Below are positions 25,075-36,133 of a stretch of 64,000 nt of DNA, in pieces (the first letter of the stretch is position 1; every line of letters begins with the position of its first letter). The stretch covers positions 20,958,695-21,022,694 of the forward strand of contig CM029129.1 of NCBI GenBank assembly GCA_016859345.1, read 5' to 3'. The stretch comes from Istiophorus platypterus. Its lineage: Eukaryota > Chordata > Actinopteri > Istiophoriformes > Istiophoridae. Under the pieces are notes generated by a model. The model did no database searches. It was not told the DNA's origin and saw only the letters and a list, made by a program, of their open reading frames with translations. The position numbers were made by a program, and so were the translations under genes.

Positions 25075-28000
25075 GTGAGTATCCCTTGTGAATCTTGTGA
25101 ACCTTGTGTTTTCTCCACGGATAAAACGGGCTACAGAATAAAGAATGTTTCACGACCTGCCTCTGGTTTGCAGCCAACATGATCAACAGGATCGACAGGT
25201 GTAGAGGTAGACCAACATGATCAACGTTATTGGTTACGCAAAATCGGTAAAAAAAAATTTGTATGGATGGGAGAACAAGGTGTACAGGGTGTGGACAGCT
25301 GGTCAACGGAGAATCGTCAGGGTTCATGCACCTGGTCTCAGCTCACCTTTACCTCCCACCTGCCTAGTTGCCACCCAGGTTGGGGGAATGCTCTACTTTG
25401 CTTGAGAAGAAATAGAGATGTAGATAATATTAAGATAATCATGACATAACGACGTTCATAGTAACAACTCACTATGATGCAGGACTTTACTTAAGGAGGC
25501 ACAAAAATGGTCACTAATAATAATAATAATAATAATAATAATGGAGACTTTTTGCTGTTTGTTGTTTAGTAGGTTCCTGATTGGATCCTCGTACAGACTG
25601 CAGAACAGCACTTTGTTAAAAACGATATAAGTGGCGCCACGAATGTGGGCGTGTTGCCTCAGGTAAAGCCCAGACCATGAAATACAGTCCAAACGTCAAG
25701 TCCGAGCCACGAGTCTAAAGGCTTGTCAGATGCCGACGCACCTCCCTTTGGTCTGTAACGCCGTGTGAAGTGCAAACATCTCGCAGTCACAACCGTCTGA
25801 TGATCCGTCGCAAAAATTGTGAGATGAATACTTAATCACGCTACAATTTAATTTACCAGGAATGCGGTGCACACTTCCACGGCTAGCGCAGCGCATTACA
25901 CTACAATGCTGAATTGTTTTGCTAGTTGATCCCTTGTTGTTTTTTTGTTTTGTTTTGTTTTGTTTCTTCTGGACCCCCCCCCCCTTTTTTTTGATAACAG
26001 CCAAACCATTACCACTTCTCGAGTACACTATGACATATACGTCTTTATCTTTTGAGGGATTTAGTTTTATAACTCTTGTAAAAGGCACGACTGACCTCGT
26101 ACATCTCCCTTTCCTGTGTACATTGCTTCTAGCCTAGCAAGCTCACACTTTGCACTCACTTTGTGTCCCGGTCAGGTGTTCGAACAATGTGCGAATGCAC
26201 TAAATGACCTTTCCAAATGTCACAACAGATCTCTGCGTCGTCCGTCCAGAATCCGTCCCGATCTTTGGAACGCGGTGGTACATTCTTCGACCCGGTCGGC
26301 TGGACTGTGCGCGTATGTGTCCCTATGGCGCAAGGAACGCTGCTATTTTCTGTGCACGTCAAAAGTAACCCATCAAGAGATCAGACATGCTTATGAGCTA
26401 AGCCCACCTGATCTATAAAAACCTGCATGTGAGAAGGTAGATAGGGAGGAGGATTTGAATTTGTGGAGAGGGCCCCGACTGGAATCTGAGCTCTGTAGTA
26501 TGTTTGTCTAATATATATTTAACCCCTGACATCACACATTTATCTGGGGATCAGCGGTATAAGCACTGCCTTATAGGCTCTGCATCACCTGCCATTAGTC
26601 TAACTAGATGTTATCATAGACTTGTTTTCAGCTGGAGGCCAATAAAAACAGCATCTAGCGTTATTAACCTTGAAAATTATATCGTTACCATTACATACCC
26701 TTACTCTAACGATTTTAAAAGCTACCCCACCACCAGAAACACACATAATCACAAACTCAGTGCCCCCCCCTTGCCAACCCCCACCCGGGCGCTCTTCTGC
26801 TCATGACCTGCTTTTATAACAGCAGGTCCTCCAAAGGGCAGATGTATTTTTGGGTCCGTGATTCGGGGCCTAAGCTGCAGCACTCTCGCAGCCCCCTGCA
26901 CGCTCCCTCCGCACCAACTTCGGCCACTCTTCCTCGCCCTGAAAACACAACGCTTGCACACAAGGACGGAGACGGGGGCAGATGCAAGGAATCCGAGGCT
27001 AAACTGTCAGTTCCTAATCAATATCTGATAAGTACGTTAAGCCTTTAAACTTTGGAAAAGGACTCCAGAGTCACAGCCAGGGATGTAGTAGACTATCTGA
27101 CAAACAATGCCAGTATAACCACTCTAGATTCTTCTAACGGTGTCTACAGTACACGCATTGTTTTGGCTTTTAATGATGTAACTCAAACGCAAACTCTGAA
27201 GACAGGTACATAAATAAATGTCTGTCCCTTAATCACTCGGGAATCCTGCTTCCCGTCCGATCCAACTGTCAAGTCTCCTAATGGAAAGTTGAGTTGCGCC
27301 TACGTCGGTGTCAGTAATGCCCCCACCAGCACCCTGAGAGGGGCAACCAGCTGTCCTGTCGAAAACACACACCCCACCAAGAATTCCTCTCCGCTGAAAT
27401 CACCTGGTCTTTTCCCACCCGTCAGCCCCCCAAACTCTCACCAACAACACTCTGACCCCCCTGTGCTGAAATAGCCTCCCGGTTCATCATTAGTTAATAC
27501 TGTGTTACGTTTTTTCAAATTCACATGAAACTTCCTCCGTATTTTTAAAAAATCTCTTTAGTTCATCTTTTTCCTCACAGCTAGGCATAGTTGCTGTGTC
27601 CAACAATTTTTTGTAACTTTCCGAAACCGACAATTGAACATGAGCACGAACACATGATGCTGTAATTGAAAAAGTTGGTAAAATTGAAATTTTCTCCTCT
27701 CTTTCCTTTTTAAAAAAAATTAAAAAAAAACTCCACACACAACTACTTGAGTCATTTTTAATATCTGCAAATGAGTGAAACACCGTTGATGTCTCTGAGA
27801 AAAGATTGTCCAAAAACGATGCAACGCTAGCCCCATTTAAACAGTCTTCTCATATCACGTTTCCAACAAGCTGAAGCCAAAGCCGAGTGTCTTAAGATGT
27901 ATTAAACTAATATCCATCAGATACTCGCTCCAGAAAGTCTCAGTCAGCAGCTGAAGTCCTAATCCATGAAACCAAAAACCAAATAAAGTAGATATGGCAA

Positions 28001-31000
28001 ATGTGATAGCCAATAGATACCTGCTTACGCATGTAGCAGACATAGAGCAGCAATAACATTTATTTGGAGTTGTGGTTTTGGGGCCACCTGAAGAATTTTA
28101 GTCCAAAATACGCCCTCGTTTTAGTCCTCTTCCAAATCCCGACGGAAACTATCCGGCTCCTCATCCGCGAACTGCTCCATTACGTTCACCAGCTAGTCGC
28201 TGACTTTGTCGGTCAGCTATTTGAGCTTTTTCCGTCGTAAACAGCTCAAAATAAAAGAAAAAAAGGAGCAGCTGAAAGGTGGTAAAAGATGCTCAAATGC
28301 TCTGTGGAGCTGAGGGAAACTCGCTCCTTACACATCAGCCATCAGATCCATTCTTAGTATAAAAGTTCTGATCAGTGCAGCTTTAAAGAGGAGGCACAGG
28401 CATGTTTGCCTGATTGACAGGTGTTTTTTGTTGTTGTTTTTTAATCATCTGGTCGGGTTGCATGTACATCAGCTTCGGTAGCAATGAAGTGAATGTGAAT
28501 CTCAAAAATCAAAGCTGCTAAAATGTTTGAGATTTTCAGAAAGGTTAAAGTTTTATTTAATTTGGATCTTAACGGTCAGGGCGGTTTCTTATTTCTATAT
28601 TGACGTGGAGGTAAATCTAGCCAGAGGTTGAGGGGATTGCCGGGGTCAGACGTGATATGCTGCAGCAGCTCCTGTGGAGACCGCAGATCGCCGCGGCGCT
28701 AATCTCCCTCCCGATGACGCGTTGACGGACTGGCTTTATTGCGATGCTGCCAGACCACTGCGTGTCTCTGGAAAGCAAAGAGCCGAGGGCGGCGGGAGAG
28801 GGGGCAAACACAGGCCAGAGCCTGAGGCCGATATACTTAGGGCCTGCTCAAACCGCACGCGCTAAGTCCCCGATTTCCAAAGCATCCATTTGGGGCTATA
28901 TTGGGATGTAAGTGGAGTGCAGCGGAAACTCTTGCAAAGGGGCTGATTGCAAAATCTAAAATAGCCTCTAAGCGGGAACGTGGGTTTGTTGGCCACAGCT
29001 GTCATTAAGGGAGAAGCTTTCAGCTGTTAACAGCTGAGGAACACACATGCAGAGAAGTTAGAGCGCACGAACACACACACACGCACGCACACACATGCAC
29101 GCACACACACACACAGATACACCACGGACGATAAAAATCTAAACTTATTTTTAGCTCCAAATTGCAGCCTGAAAGACAAAGGAACCCTCTTTGTTTGTTG
29201 TGAGCAGATCGATGTTGGAGAGTGAAGAAAACCCCCAGTGAGTGACGTTGCTAAGCCAAGTGTACAAACGGACACGGACACGGTCGGCTGCATGTGTGGC
29301 TTAACCCGGGTACCGGCTGGCCCAAGGATAAGCGGTTCCTCGAACACGTCCTCTTCGGGTTTTGTAATGTTTTAGTTCTCTTTTTAACAACCAGGACACC
29401 AAGTTATTGGTAGGTTATTCGCCCTATCTCGCCCCCCCCCTTCCCACTTTCACTGTGAATTTGCATCTCCCAACGCCATGTTCAAGGTTTTTCCATCAAA
29501 GAGGCCAAATGAAGCAAAGTTGATTTGTCGGTCACCCCTGAGTGCCCCCCCCCCATCAAACACAGGCAGTTTCAGCGTTGCCCTACCCGATCGAGATACC
29601 ATGTTAGAAGAGGTCACACTCTGAATTTTTAGATCCTGGATTTCACCTTTTTTTTCCATTGTGACATGACTCCAAGGAGCAGTTCTTAGTTCTTAGTTAT
29701 GCATTTTTACCACCAGTCGACAAATCAGAGATGAGTAATGGCTTCCTATCGTAAAATAAATCAAAATCATCGTTAAATATCTTAAACTAATCAGCATCTG
29801 TAACTGGCCAGCAAGTGTCGTGCCAATCAAAGCCTCTGCACAGAGTCAAAGACATGTGGCTCTTATTCGCCGAGGTTCGAATTGCCCTGATGTTAAGTGT
29901 CCAGACGGGAGATAAGAACGTGGGTGGGGATCCCCGTCAGGCTGTGTGTGCCAGCCATGTCATGCCGATGCTTGCTCTTCATAGGTGGATGATGATGTCG
30001 CCTTATCACGTCGGTCCTACACTAACTCGGTCTATTCTTTCAATACTACTAGTGACCTGTACCGGTTTGTGGATGTTTTATTAATTGAAAGACGCATTTG
30101 GCCCAAATAATAGCGTTTACATAGTTTTGAATTTCTTGTCTTTGTGAAACAGGGCACTGATGCAAAAGGAGAGAAAAACGCCGCCGCGGAGAACGGGAGG
30201 CAAGGTAGGCAGACGGTCTGATGGGCTCCACACAGGTGACCCGACAAGCTGATCTCACCCTCGGTCCTGTCTTCACAGAGAGCTCCTCAGCGGAGTGCGA
30301 CGCAGCCCGAACCGCCGAGGACGCTCCCCAGTCCCACCAGCCCCTCACCGCCGTCACCAAACCGAGCCCGGACTCTTCCGCCGGAGCCAATTCTCCCCAG
30401 TCTACGGTGGAAGCCCACAGAGCGCCTGGTCGGTCGGCCGCTGTTCACGCCGCACTAAACGTTTTCATAAAAACCCATTTGCCGGATGGTTTTACCGTAA
30501 CAGTAAATCAGTGCTCCTGTGAATTTGTTGTTGAATAAACCGGAGTAAACCTGATCAATGAATCTAAACGAAGCACAGAATCTGCTTTCGCGGGTCGTGA
30601 ACAAAACCCCGTTTTCCAAATCTCTACCGGCCGTGAACGCAGCTGTTTTCCTGCTGTGTGTCACACCCCAGGTGGGGGCTCTCCATGGAGAGTGCTCAGA
30701 CATTCATGGGCGATATTCTCAGCGTCTGAGAGCTTTTTACCATCCGCTCCATTTTGACTTCATTCTTTATTCAGATTCTTTTTTTTTTTTAATTTCCCCC
30801 AGATGATGATGAACCCCAGCCTCATCTTCCCGTCACTGCCATGACAACCAAACCCAGTCCCGAGGGCGGCCGTTCTGAGGCAGGGGCTGCGACCAGGGAG
30901 GCTTTTATCAGAGGTCAGTGAGTGGGTCCTTTACTTTGTGGTACCGTGCACCGACACCGCAGGCTACTGAGACGCACTCATCGGATTCGACCCCTTTAAA

Positions 31001-32436
31001 TCCTCTGAAAATATGTTGTTCAAGCANNNNNNNNNNNNNNNNNNNNNNNNNNNNNNNNNNNNNNNNNNNNNNNNNNNNNNNNNNNNNNNNNNNNNNNNNN
31101 NNNNNNNNNNNNNNNNNNNNNNNNNNNNNNNNNNNNNNNNNNNNNNNNNNNNNNNNNNNNNNNNNNNNNNNNNNNNNNNNNNNNNNNNNNNNNNNNNNNN
31201 NNNNNNNNNNNNNNNNNNNNNNNNNNNNNNNNNNNNNNNNNNNNNNNNNNNNNNNNNNNNNNNNNNNNNNNNNNNNNNNNNNNNNNNNNNNNNNNNNNNN
31301 NNNNNNNNNNNNNNNNNNNNNNNNNNNNNNNNNNNNNNNNNNNNNNNNNNNNNNNNNNNNNNNNNNNNNNNNNNNNNNNNNNNNNNNNNNNNNNNNNNNN
31401 NNNNNNNNNNNNNNNNNNNNNNNNNNNNNNNNNNNNNNNNNNNNNNNNNNNNNNNNNNNNNNNNNNNNNNNNNNNNNNNNNNNNNNNNNNNNNNNNNNNN
31501 NNNNNNNNNNNNNNNNNNNNNNNNNNCTCAAAATCCATGTCTCCGGTCCTGGGCGCGAGCGACGTTTTTGCGGTCCAGTGAGTTGTGTTTTTCCCCCCAA
31601 AAGGCCAAAGGACTCCAAGCCCAAGCTGAAGCGCTCTCAGAGTTTCGGAGTTTCCAGTGCCAGCGGCATAAAACAGATTCTCCTGGAGTGGTGCCGCTCA
31701 AAAACCATCGGCTATCAGGTGAGATAATCTGCCATTTCTTGCCTAATAACTAAAATGCTCTCGAGTACGTTATGTCATAATATGCATTCACCAACTAATA
31801 TTCCATTGAGCCCTTTGTTCTTAAAGACGTATCCTTCACGAATGATTGTTAAAAGTTGAGAAACCTGCGTCACATAATACATGATCTTCCTAAATGGGGT
31901 TGAAATAATCAGTTGTTATAGACCTACTATACTGTGTTTTCCAGCACTTGGGAGTAAACTGATCAAATCAACAAAAAGAAAATGCATGAACGTGGTAAAA
32001 CGTTGTGTTAAAAGCGGCTCCGTCCTCATCTTTTCCCCAGAACATCGACATCCAGAACTTCTCGTCCAGCTGGAGCGACGGCATGGCGTTCTGTGCCCTG
32101 GTCCACTCTTTCTTCCCCCTGGAGTTTGACTACAACGCGCTGAACCCCGCGAACCGCAAGCACAACTTGGCGCTGGCGTTCACCACAGCAGAGTAAGTGG
32201 GGCCCGGGTGGGACAGGGCCGGGTGGGGGGGCGGCGGACTGGGGGTCTGCGTCCCTGCCTGTGTTTGCGGCGGGAAGGTGTGACCGTTTTTCCGTTTTCC
32301 ACGTTTCAGGGAGCAGGCCGACTGCCTCCGTCTGATCGAGGTGGAGGACATGATGGAGATGGGGGACAAGCCAGACCCCATGTGCGTGTTCACGTACGTC
32401 CAGTCGCTCTACAACCACCTCAAGAAGTTCGAATGA
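24562..32436 (+). CDS. smtnl2: Smoothelin-like protein 2, interrupted by an assembly gap
   Basis: Visible coding exons are 24562-25074, 30153-30204, 30279-30428, 30803-30913, then (after the gap) 31604-31718, 32041-32192 and 32310-32436. The N-terminus (residues about 1-90) is a heptad-rich coiled coil including PLAEAVTRLQEENQQLRAKL, aligning with human SMTNL2. The middle is Pro/Ser/Gly-rich and probably disordered. The C-terminus has the motif LKRSQSFGVSSASGIKQILL followed by a calponin-homology domain (EWCRSKTIGYQ, NFSSSWSDGMAFCALVHSFF, LIEVEDMMEMGDKPDPMCVF) ending YNHLKKFE, as in human SMTNL2 and unlike SMTNL1. The start ATG is in a strong context (GAAGCCATGG). About 405 residues are seen against 461 in human. 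Exon 4 ends in phase 1 but the next visible exon needs phase 2 or 0, so at least one exon is lost, most simply in the 500-N gap. Smoothelin-family CH domains act at the cytoskeleton; the exact partner is not shown here. Confidence 0.93.
25075..30152 (+). other. smtnl2 intron 1
   Basis: A 5.1 kb intron if no exon was missed. The flanking phases (0 and 0) fit direct splicing. It contains a (TAA)n run, a CA-rich run at 29070-29115, and a possible repeat relic at about 28060-28390. A Pro-rich frame at 27289-27474 lacks good splice sites. Confidence 0.65.
25514..25542. repeat. (TAA)n microsatellite
   Basis: Nine to ten consecutive trinucleotide units in smtnl2 intron 1. Confidence 0.95.
30153..30204 (+). 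CDS. smtnl2: smtnl2 small exon 2
   Basis: The acceptor is ttgtgaaacag and the donor gtaggc. It encodes GTDAKGEKNAAAENGRQ in phase 0, ending in phase 1. The frame joins cleanly on both sides, but the residues are low complexity, so the call rests on splice sites and phase. Confidence 0.7.
30279..30428 (+). CDS. smtnl2: smtnl2 exon 3 (duplicated-exon copy A)
   Basis: The acceptor gtcttcacag lies only 74 bp after exon 2. The exon encodes a Ser/Ala/Pro-rich segment with APQSHQPLTAVTKPSP. The donor gtcggt at 30429 is weak; it was chosen because it gives 50 codons in phase 1-1, matching the next exon. Confidence 0.6.
30803..30913 (+). CDS. smtnl2: smtnl2 exon 4 (duplicated-exon copy B)
   Basis: The acceptor follows a long T tract and cccccag; the donor is gtcagt. 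It is 111 bases, phase 1-1, and encodes DDEPQPHLPVTAMTTKPSP and GAATREAFIR. It resembles exon 3 in residues and phase. Confidence 0.7.
31027..31526. other. Assembly gap (500 N)
   Basis: Exactly 500 N, which suggests a placeholder of unknown true size. It falls between smtnl2 exon 4 and the CH-domain exons. Reading-frame phases show that coding sequence is missing here or close by. Confidence 0.99.
31604..31718 (+). CDS. smtnl2: smtnl2 exon with SQSFGV motif and start of CH domain
   Basis: The acceptor is tttttccccccaaaag; an alternative AG at 31610 would start the exon at 31611 in phase 0. The donor is gtgaga. It encodes PKDSKPKLKRSQSFGV, then SASGIKQILLEWCRSKTIG. Confidence 0.9.
32041..32192 (+). 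CDS. smtnl2: smtnl2 CH-domain exon
   Basis: The acceptor is catcttttccccag and the donor gtaagt, ending in phase 2. It encodes NIDIQNFSSSWSDGMAFCAL, VHSFFPLEFDYNALNPANRK and HNLALAFTTAE. Confidence 0.95.
32310..32436 (+). CDS. smtnl2: smtnl2 last exon
   Basis: A 117-bp intron precedes it (acceptor cacgtttcag). It encodes EQADCLRLIEVEDMMEMGD, PDPMCVFTYVQSLYNHLKKF and a final E, then TGA. This is the expected SMTNL2 C-terminus. Confidence 0.96.
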
Positions 32437-32930
32437 CTCTGTGCCAGAGCAGACGATGAAAGTCCAGGTGGCTTTTAGACCACGCGGGTGTCGTCGGCAC
32501 TGACGGGGGAAACCACGGCTGTTTTTCGAATCACTTGAACAATGACACCAGTGTTTGCCAATTATTTCTCACTGCCAAATCACGTCTGATCAGTTTTATA
32601 CTTTATGTGTGCCCCCCCCCCACACTTCCTTTAGCATTTATAGTACTGACTCTTAAAATTGCAGTGTCTTATGACATGTATTGTGCAGTGTGTGGCACTA
32701 ATGTTGCTGCTTTTACAAAAGGGCTTTTGTGTAAATCTCAAATTAATTAAAAATAAAAACTGTAATATAAAGAAACTAATTTAGGAAATGACAATAGTTT
32801 GTTTCAACTGCAGGTCATCGATTATTATTGGGGAAAGTGGGTGATGTTAAAAATCAAAGAGTTAGGAAACAGCGTAGAGATGCTACAAAAAAACAACTAG
32901 TCTTGCCTGTTGAATCTTGTAACGTGGCAA

Positions 32931-32936
32931 AATAAA
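32931..32936 (+). terminator. Polyadenylation signal AATAAA for smtnl2
   Basis: AATAAA about 495 bases after the stop, followed by a T-rich stretch (ttttctaatatttgcc and a T8 run). Confidence 0.6.
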
Positions 32937-33482
32937 GCTATTTTCTAATATTTGCCTATTTTTTTTAGTGCTTAACTATGAACAATGTGCATGAAGGGAG
33001 TGTTTTTTTTCCCGACAGATATAAACCTGCAGGAGCCAGATTCAGGTCAGCCAGTCAGACAGCAATGAAATTTATTGGGCTTGGCTGCCGCCGTTGACAG
33101 AGCTGGGCCCGACACCAGCGACGTCTAATTGTGGTCTCGCACAACCAATGTTTACACTGTTACATGATTTAGTGTAAGGACAAGAAAACACGTGGCGTCC
33201 GGCTGTCAGCACGTCGCCGAGGTGCCACACACGGGTCATGCGATGACACCTGAGCCGCCGCCATCCTCCATCAGGCCCTGAAGAGAAACCTGTACCTTCG
33301 GTTAGTGAATTTTTTTCTTTATTTCAATTCTTCTACTCTCCTCGAGGTCGAGAAGGACTTTTCTAGCTCAACATCTGCAGCGTTTCTCCCCAAACGCCCA
33401 TTTTCACACTGATATCTGAATCTGCGGGAGATTTCTGTGTTTGTGTCTTTTCCACATGAGCAAAATGAGAGATACTGACATC

Positions 33483-33830
33483 AGAGCTGCAACTGGTATC
33501 ATTTTCTAGACAAAAATGAACTAAGGAATATTTCGATAATGGATTAATTAATCATTTTTCTAGCATGTGTGCTGAAAATTTGTTTTCAGTTGCTCAGGTA
33601 TGAGGATTTCTTGCTTTGCTATTTTCTTAAATTGGATATTTTTGGGGTTTTTGAGGGTTGATCAGATAAAGAAAAAAAAAGATGTTTGAAGAGGTGCCCT
33701 TGGGCTCAAGTTGAATGGATTTTTTCACTATTTTCTCAAAATGTATAGACTGTACAGTTATATTATTAATTATTAATTAATAGAATAATTGGCAGATTAA
33801 TCAATACTAGAAATGATTGCTATTTAAAGC
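33483..33830. repeat. MITE-like teleost repeat, copy A
   Basis: Begins AGAGCTGCAACTGGTATC and contains TTTCGATAATGGATTAATTA, a TGAGGATTTCTTGCTTTGC part, a GGGCTCAAGTTGAATGGATT part and AATTGGCAGATTAATCAATA. This follows the order of a very common fish repeat with GAGCTGCAACTAAT-type terminal inverted repeats. Confidence 0.7.
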
Positions 33831-33917
33831 TTTGATTGATGCACGGTGCATGATGCATGAACGGTTTCAAAAAAAGATGAATTAAATGGACCTTCCCACT
33901 GTATAACGAGTTTGCAT

Positions 33918-33933
33918 TGCCATCTGCTGGCAG
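33918..33933 (-). promoter_or_regulatory. CTCF-like motif
   Basis: The reverse complement reads CTGCCAGCAGATGGCA, close to a CTCF core. It lies between smtnl2 and crk. Confidence 0.35.
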
Positions 33934-34330
33934 AATACATTTAGTGCAAAAGACTATTCACCAAAACTACATTTAAAAAAAAAAGATTTATATCATTTTA
34001 TCTTTACAAACCTTTGATTTTAAAATACTATTTCAATAACCAGTCGAAAAACTGGAAACACTGTCAGGAACAAGAGGAGATTCATCACTGATCTCAGCAT
34101 TCATATGTTATTTACATAGTGTTATTATTAAAAATTCACGTCATTTATGAACATTGTCTCCCATTTAACTGTGAAGCTCAATTGTTTCAGGTTTTCTTTC
34201 TTGGTATGTGTTTAACGTTGTTTATTTTTATAATAAGAATTTAAAGAAAAACTAATAAGTGTTATATACCCAAGAAACGCATGTTTGTCAACTGAAAAAA
34301 CAAACAAACAAACAAACAGAAAAATCTGCA

Positions 34331-34879
34331 GAAAAGTTTAACCGCGGTCGTACTTTGACCACCACATAGTTCTGAGCCCCTTCTTCGGATCCGAACATTT
34401 CCAGTCGGTGAACCGGGAGGGTCGAAGCCCGCCTCGATAAAAACAACGAGGCCGGAGGGGACCGGGAACCGGGAACCGGCGCCGCCGCGCATCGCATGTA
34501 CGCCGCTTTCCGGGGGACGTGAACGCAGCGCTTCCCATTGACCAGGCATCCCTTCCGGTAGATGAGGTCAACGTTTCCCTGGATCCGCCATTTCAGTCCC
34601 GGACTTTCTTGTTGCACATTAGTTTTTGGATATTTTTGTGTGATTCCGACGCCCCAGCCGTAGATAACCGGGGCCCGCGGCGTCACGTTAACCCGGTTCC
34701 TCCCCACGTCTCGACCTTCTCCGGTGGAAGTTGGTAAAGTCTCGGTTTTGTGCGGGTTTTTCTTGGTTTTTTTTCCTTCCTAGCGGCAGCGTTAGTCAAC
34801 CAAAGTTTTTTGTATGAGTTGTGGATAAGGGAGAGGCGAAGGGGAAAAGGCCTCAAGCCTCGGACGCGATTCCACAGCC
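34331..34879 (+). promoter_or_regulatory. crk CpG-rich promoter and 5' UTR
   Basis: The stretch is GC- and CpG-rich compared with its flanks, with repeated gggaaccggg units at about 34460-34478 and a CRE-like cgtcacgtt at about 34681-34689. No TATA box is evident near the start codon. Exact transcription starts cannot be placed. Confidence 0.6.
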
Positions 34880-35099
34880 ATGGCCGGTAATTTTGATGCC
34901 GAGGACCGTGCTAGCTGGTACTGGGGAAGGCTGAGCCGCCAGGAAGCCGTTTCTCTCCTACAGGGGCAGAGACACGGCGTTTTCCTGGTGAGGGACTCGA
35001 TAACCAGCCCCGGCGACTACGTGCTCTCCGTGTCGGAGAACTCCAAAGTGTCCCATTATATAATCAACAGCATCAGTAACAACCGGCAGTCCGGCTCAG
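34880..35099 (+). CDS. crk: crk exon 1
   Basis: Runs from ATG to the donor gtaagg, ending in phase 1 inside the SH2 DE loop. It contains HGVFLVRDSITSPGDYVLSV. Confidence 0.97.
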
Positions 35100-36092
35100 G
35101 TAAGGTTGACTCGTCCTCCCCCCCGGGGAGGGCTCGCTGCTTCCCGGGACTCGCCTCGCACCTTCGCCCGATCCGCCGAAGTATTTTCATTTTTATATCC
35201 TCGATCGCTGGGATTGTAGCCCCGCTCCGTCCCACTCGCTTGAAACGAGCCACGCCGAACTCCCTTTACGAAACGTCCGATTTAGGTTTGTCCTTAGCAA
35301 ATGTGGGTATACACGTGTCTTCAGTCGCCCAGTTAGGTCGATTCCCGTGTTATCGGGGCTTTCGCTCGATGTCATCTTATTTATGACACGATTATCTGTC
35401 CTCACTCGATGGGGGGGAATGAAAACTTTCAACATGTGCTAAGCGCCGCTCGCTACGAGCCGCCTCGGAATATTTTGGGGGTGGCGTTGCTAACCGCTTA
35501 GCCACCGTGGGCAAAACAGCGGTCTGTGTGAACCGACGGCACTTTTGACCTAATATATATATATATATACGTGCGGGTTGCTTTACAGAGACTAACCCCC
35601 TTGTGTCGGGAATGTTAGTTGAACCCGACACTGTTAGGAGACCACAAGTTCCGTTTGCCCAAATCGCGCACTAGCCAAGCGGGAGTAAAGCGGAGTACTT
35701 TTTAATCGGAGTTCGGCGGTACTTTACCGTTTGGCTAGCTAGCTATCGAACAGGGCAGCCCGACTTATTTCATCCCTCCATTGATTTTTTTTTTTCTCCC
35801 CGACCGAGGGGCGAGGCGGTGTCTGTCCGCGTTTAGGCAGCAGGACGGTGGCTCGGCGGGCACCGGTGGTGAGGTGAGGTGAGGTGGGCTGGGCCGCCGC
35901 CGCCGCCGCCGCTGCAGCCGGATTGAATGGAGCTGGACAGGCGGCGCTGTCACTACCGGAGGATGACTGGTCAGACTGGCGTCTGAGGAATGTCTGTGCT
36001 CCTGCCCTGTTGCACATACATAGCCCTGCTCTGCTCCTCGCTCCTTACGGCCATTGCACGATTCCTGTCATTTCTTGGCTTCCTGAGCATTG

Positions 36093-36133
<41 letters not shown>

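Larger units (their letters stand above)
32937..34330. other. smtnl2-crk intergenic DNA
   Basis: No gene seen. It contains a MITE-like repeat (33483-33830) and a CTCF-like motif (33918-33933), and ends at the CpG-rich crk promoter. Confidence 0.75.

Noticed and set aside
24370..25118. Minus-strand frames of 172 and 167 codons
   Set aside because: They are antisense shadows of the smtnl2 coiled-coil exon, whose + strand translation matches the family.
27289..27474. Pro/Ser-rich open frame (contains SSPLKSPGLFPPVSPPNS) in smtnl2 intron 1
   Set aside because: It resembles the Pro-rich linker of human SMTNL2, but I see no good donor before its stop codon and the flanking exons already join in phase, so chance is more likely.
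29866..29886. tRNA T-arm-like GAGGTTCGAATTGCCC
   Set aside because: No acceptor stem, D arm or anticodon arm could be fitted around it.
30908..31753. Long open frames across the N run
   Set aside because: They are artefacts of untranslatable N; only the part from about 31604 is coding.
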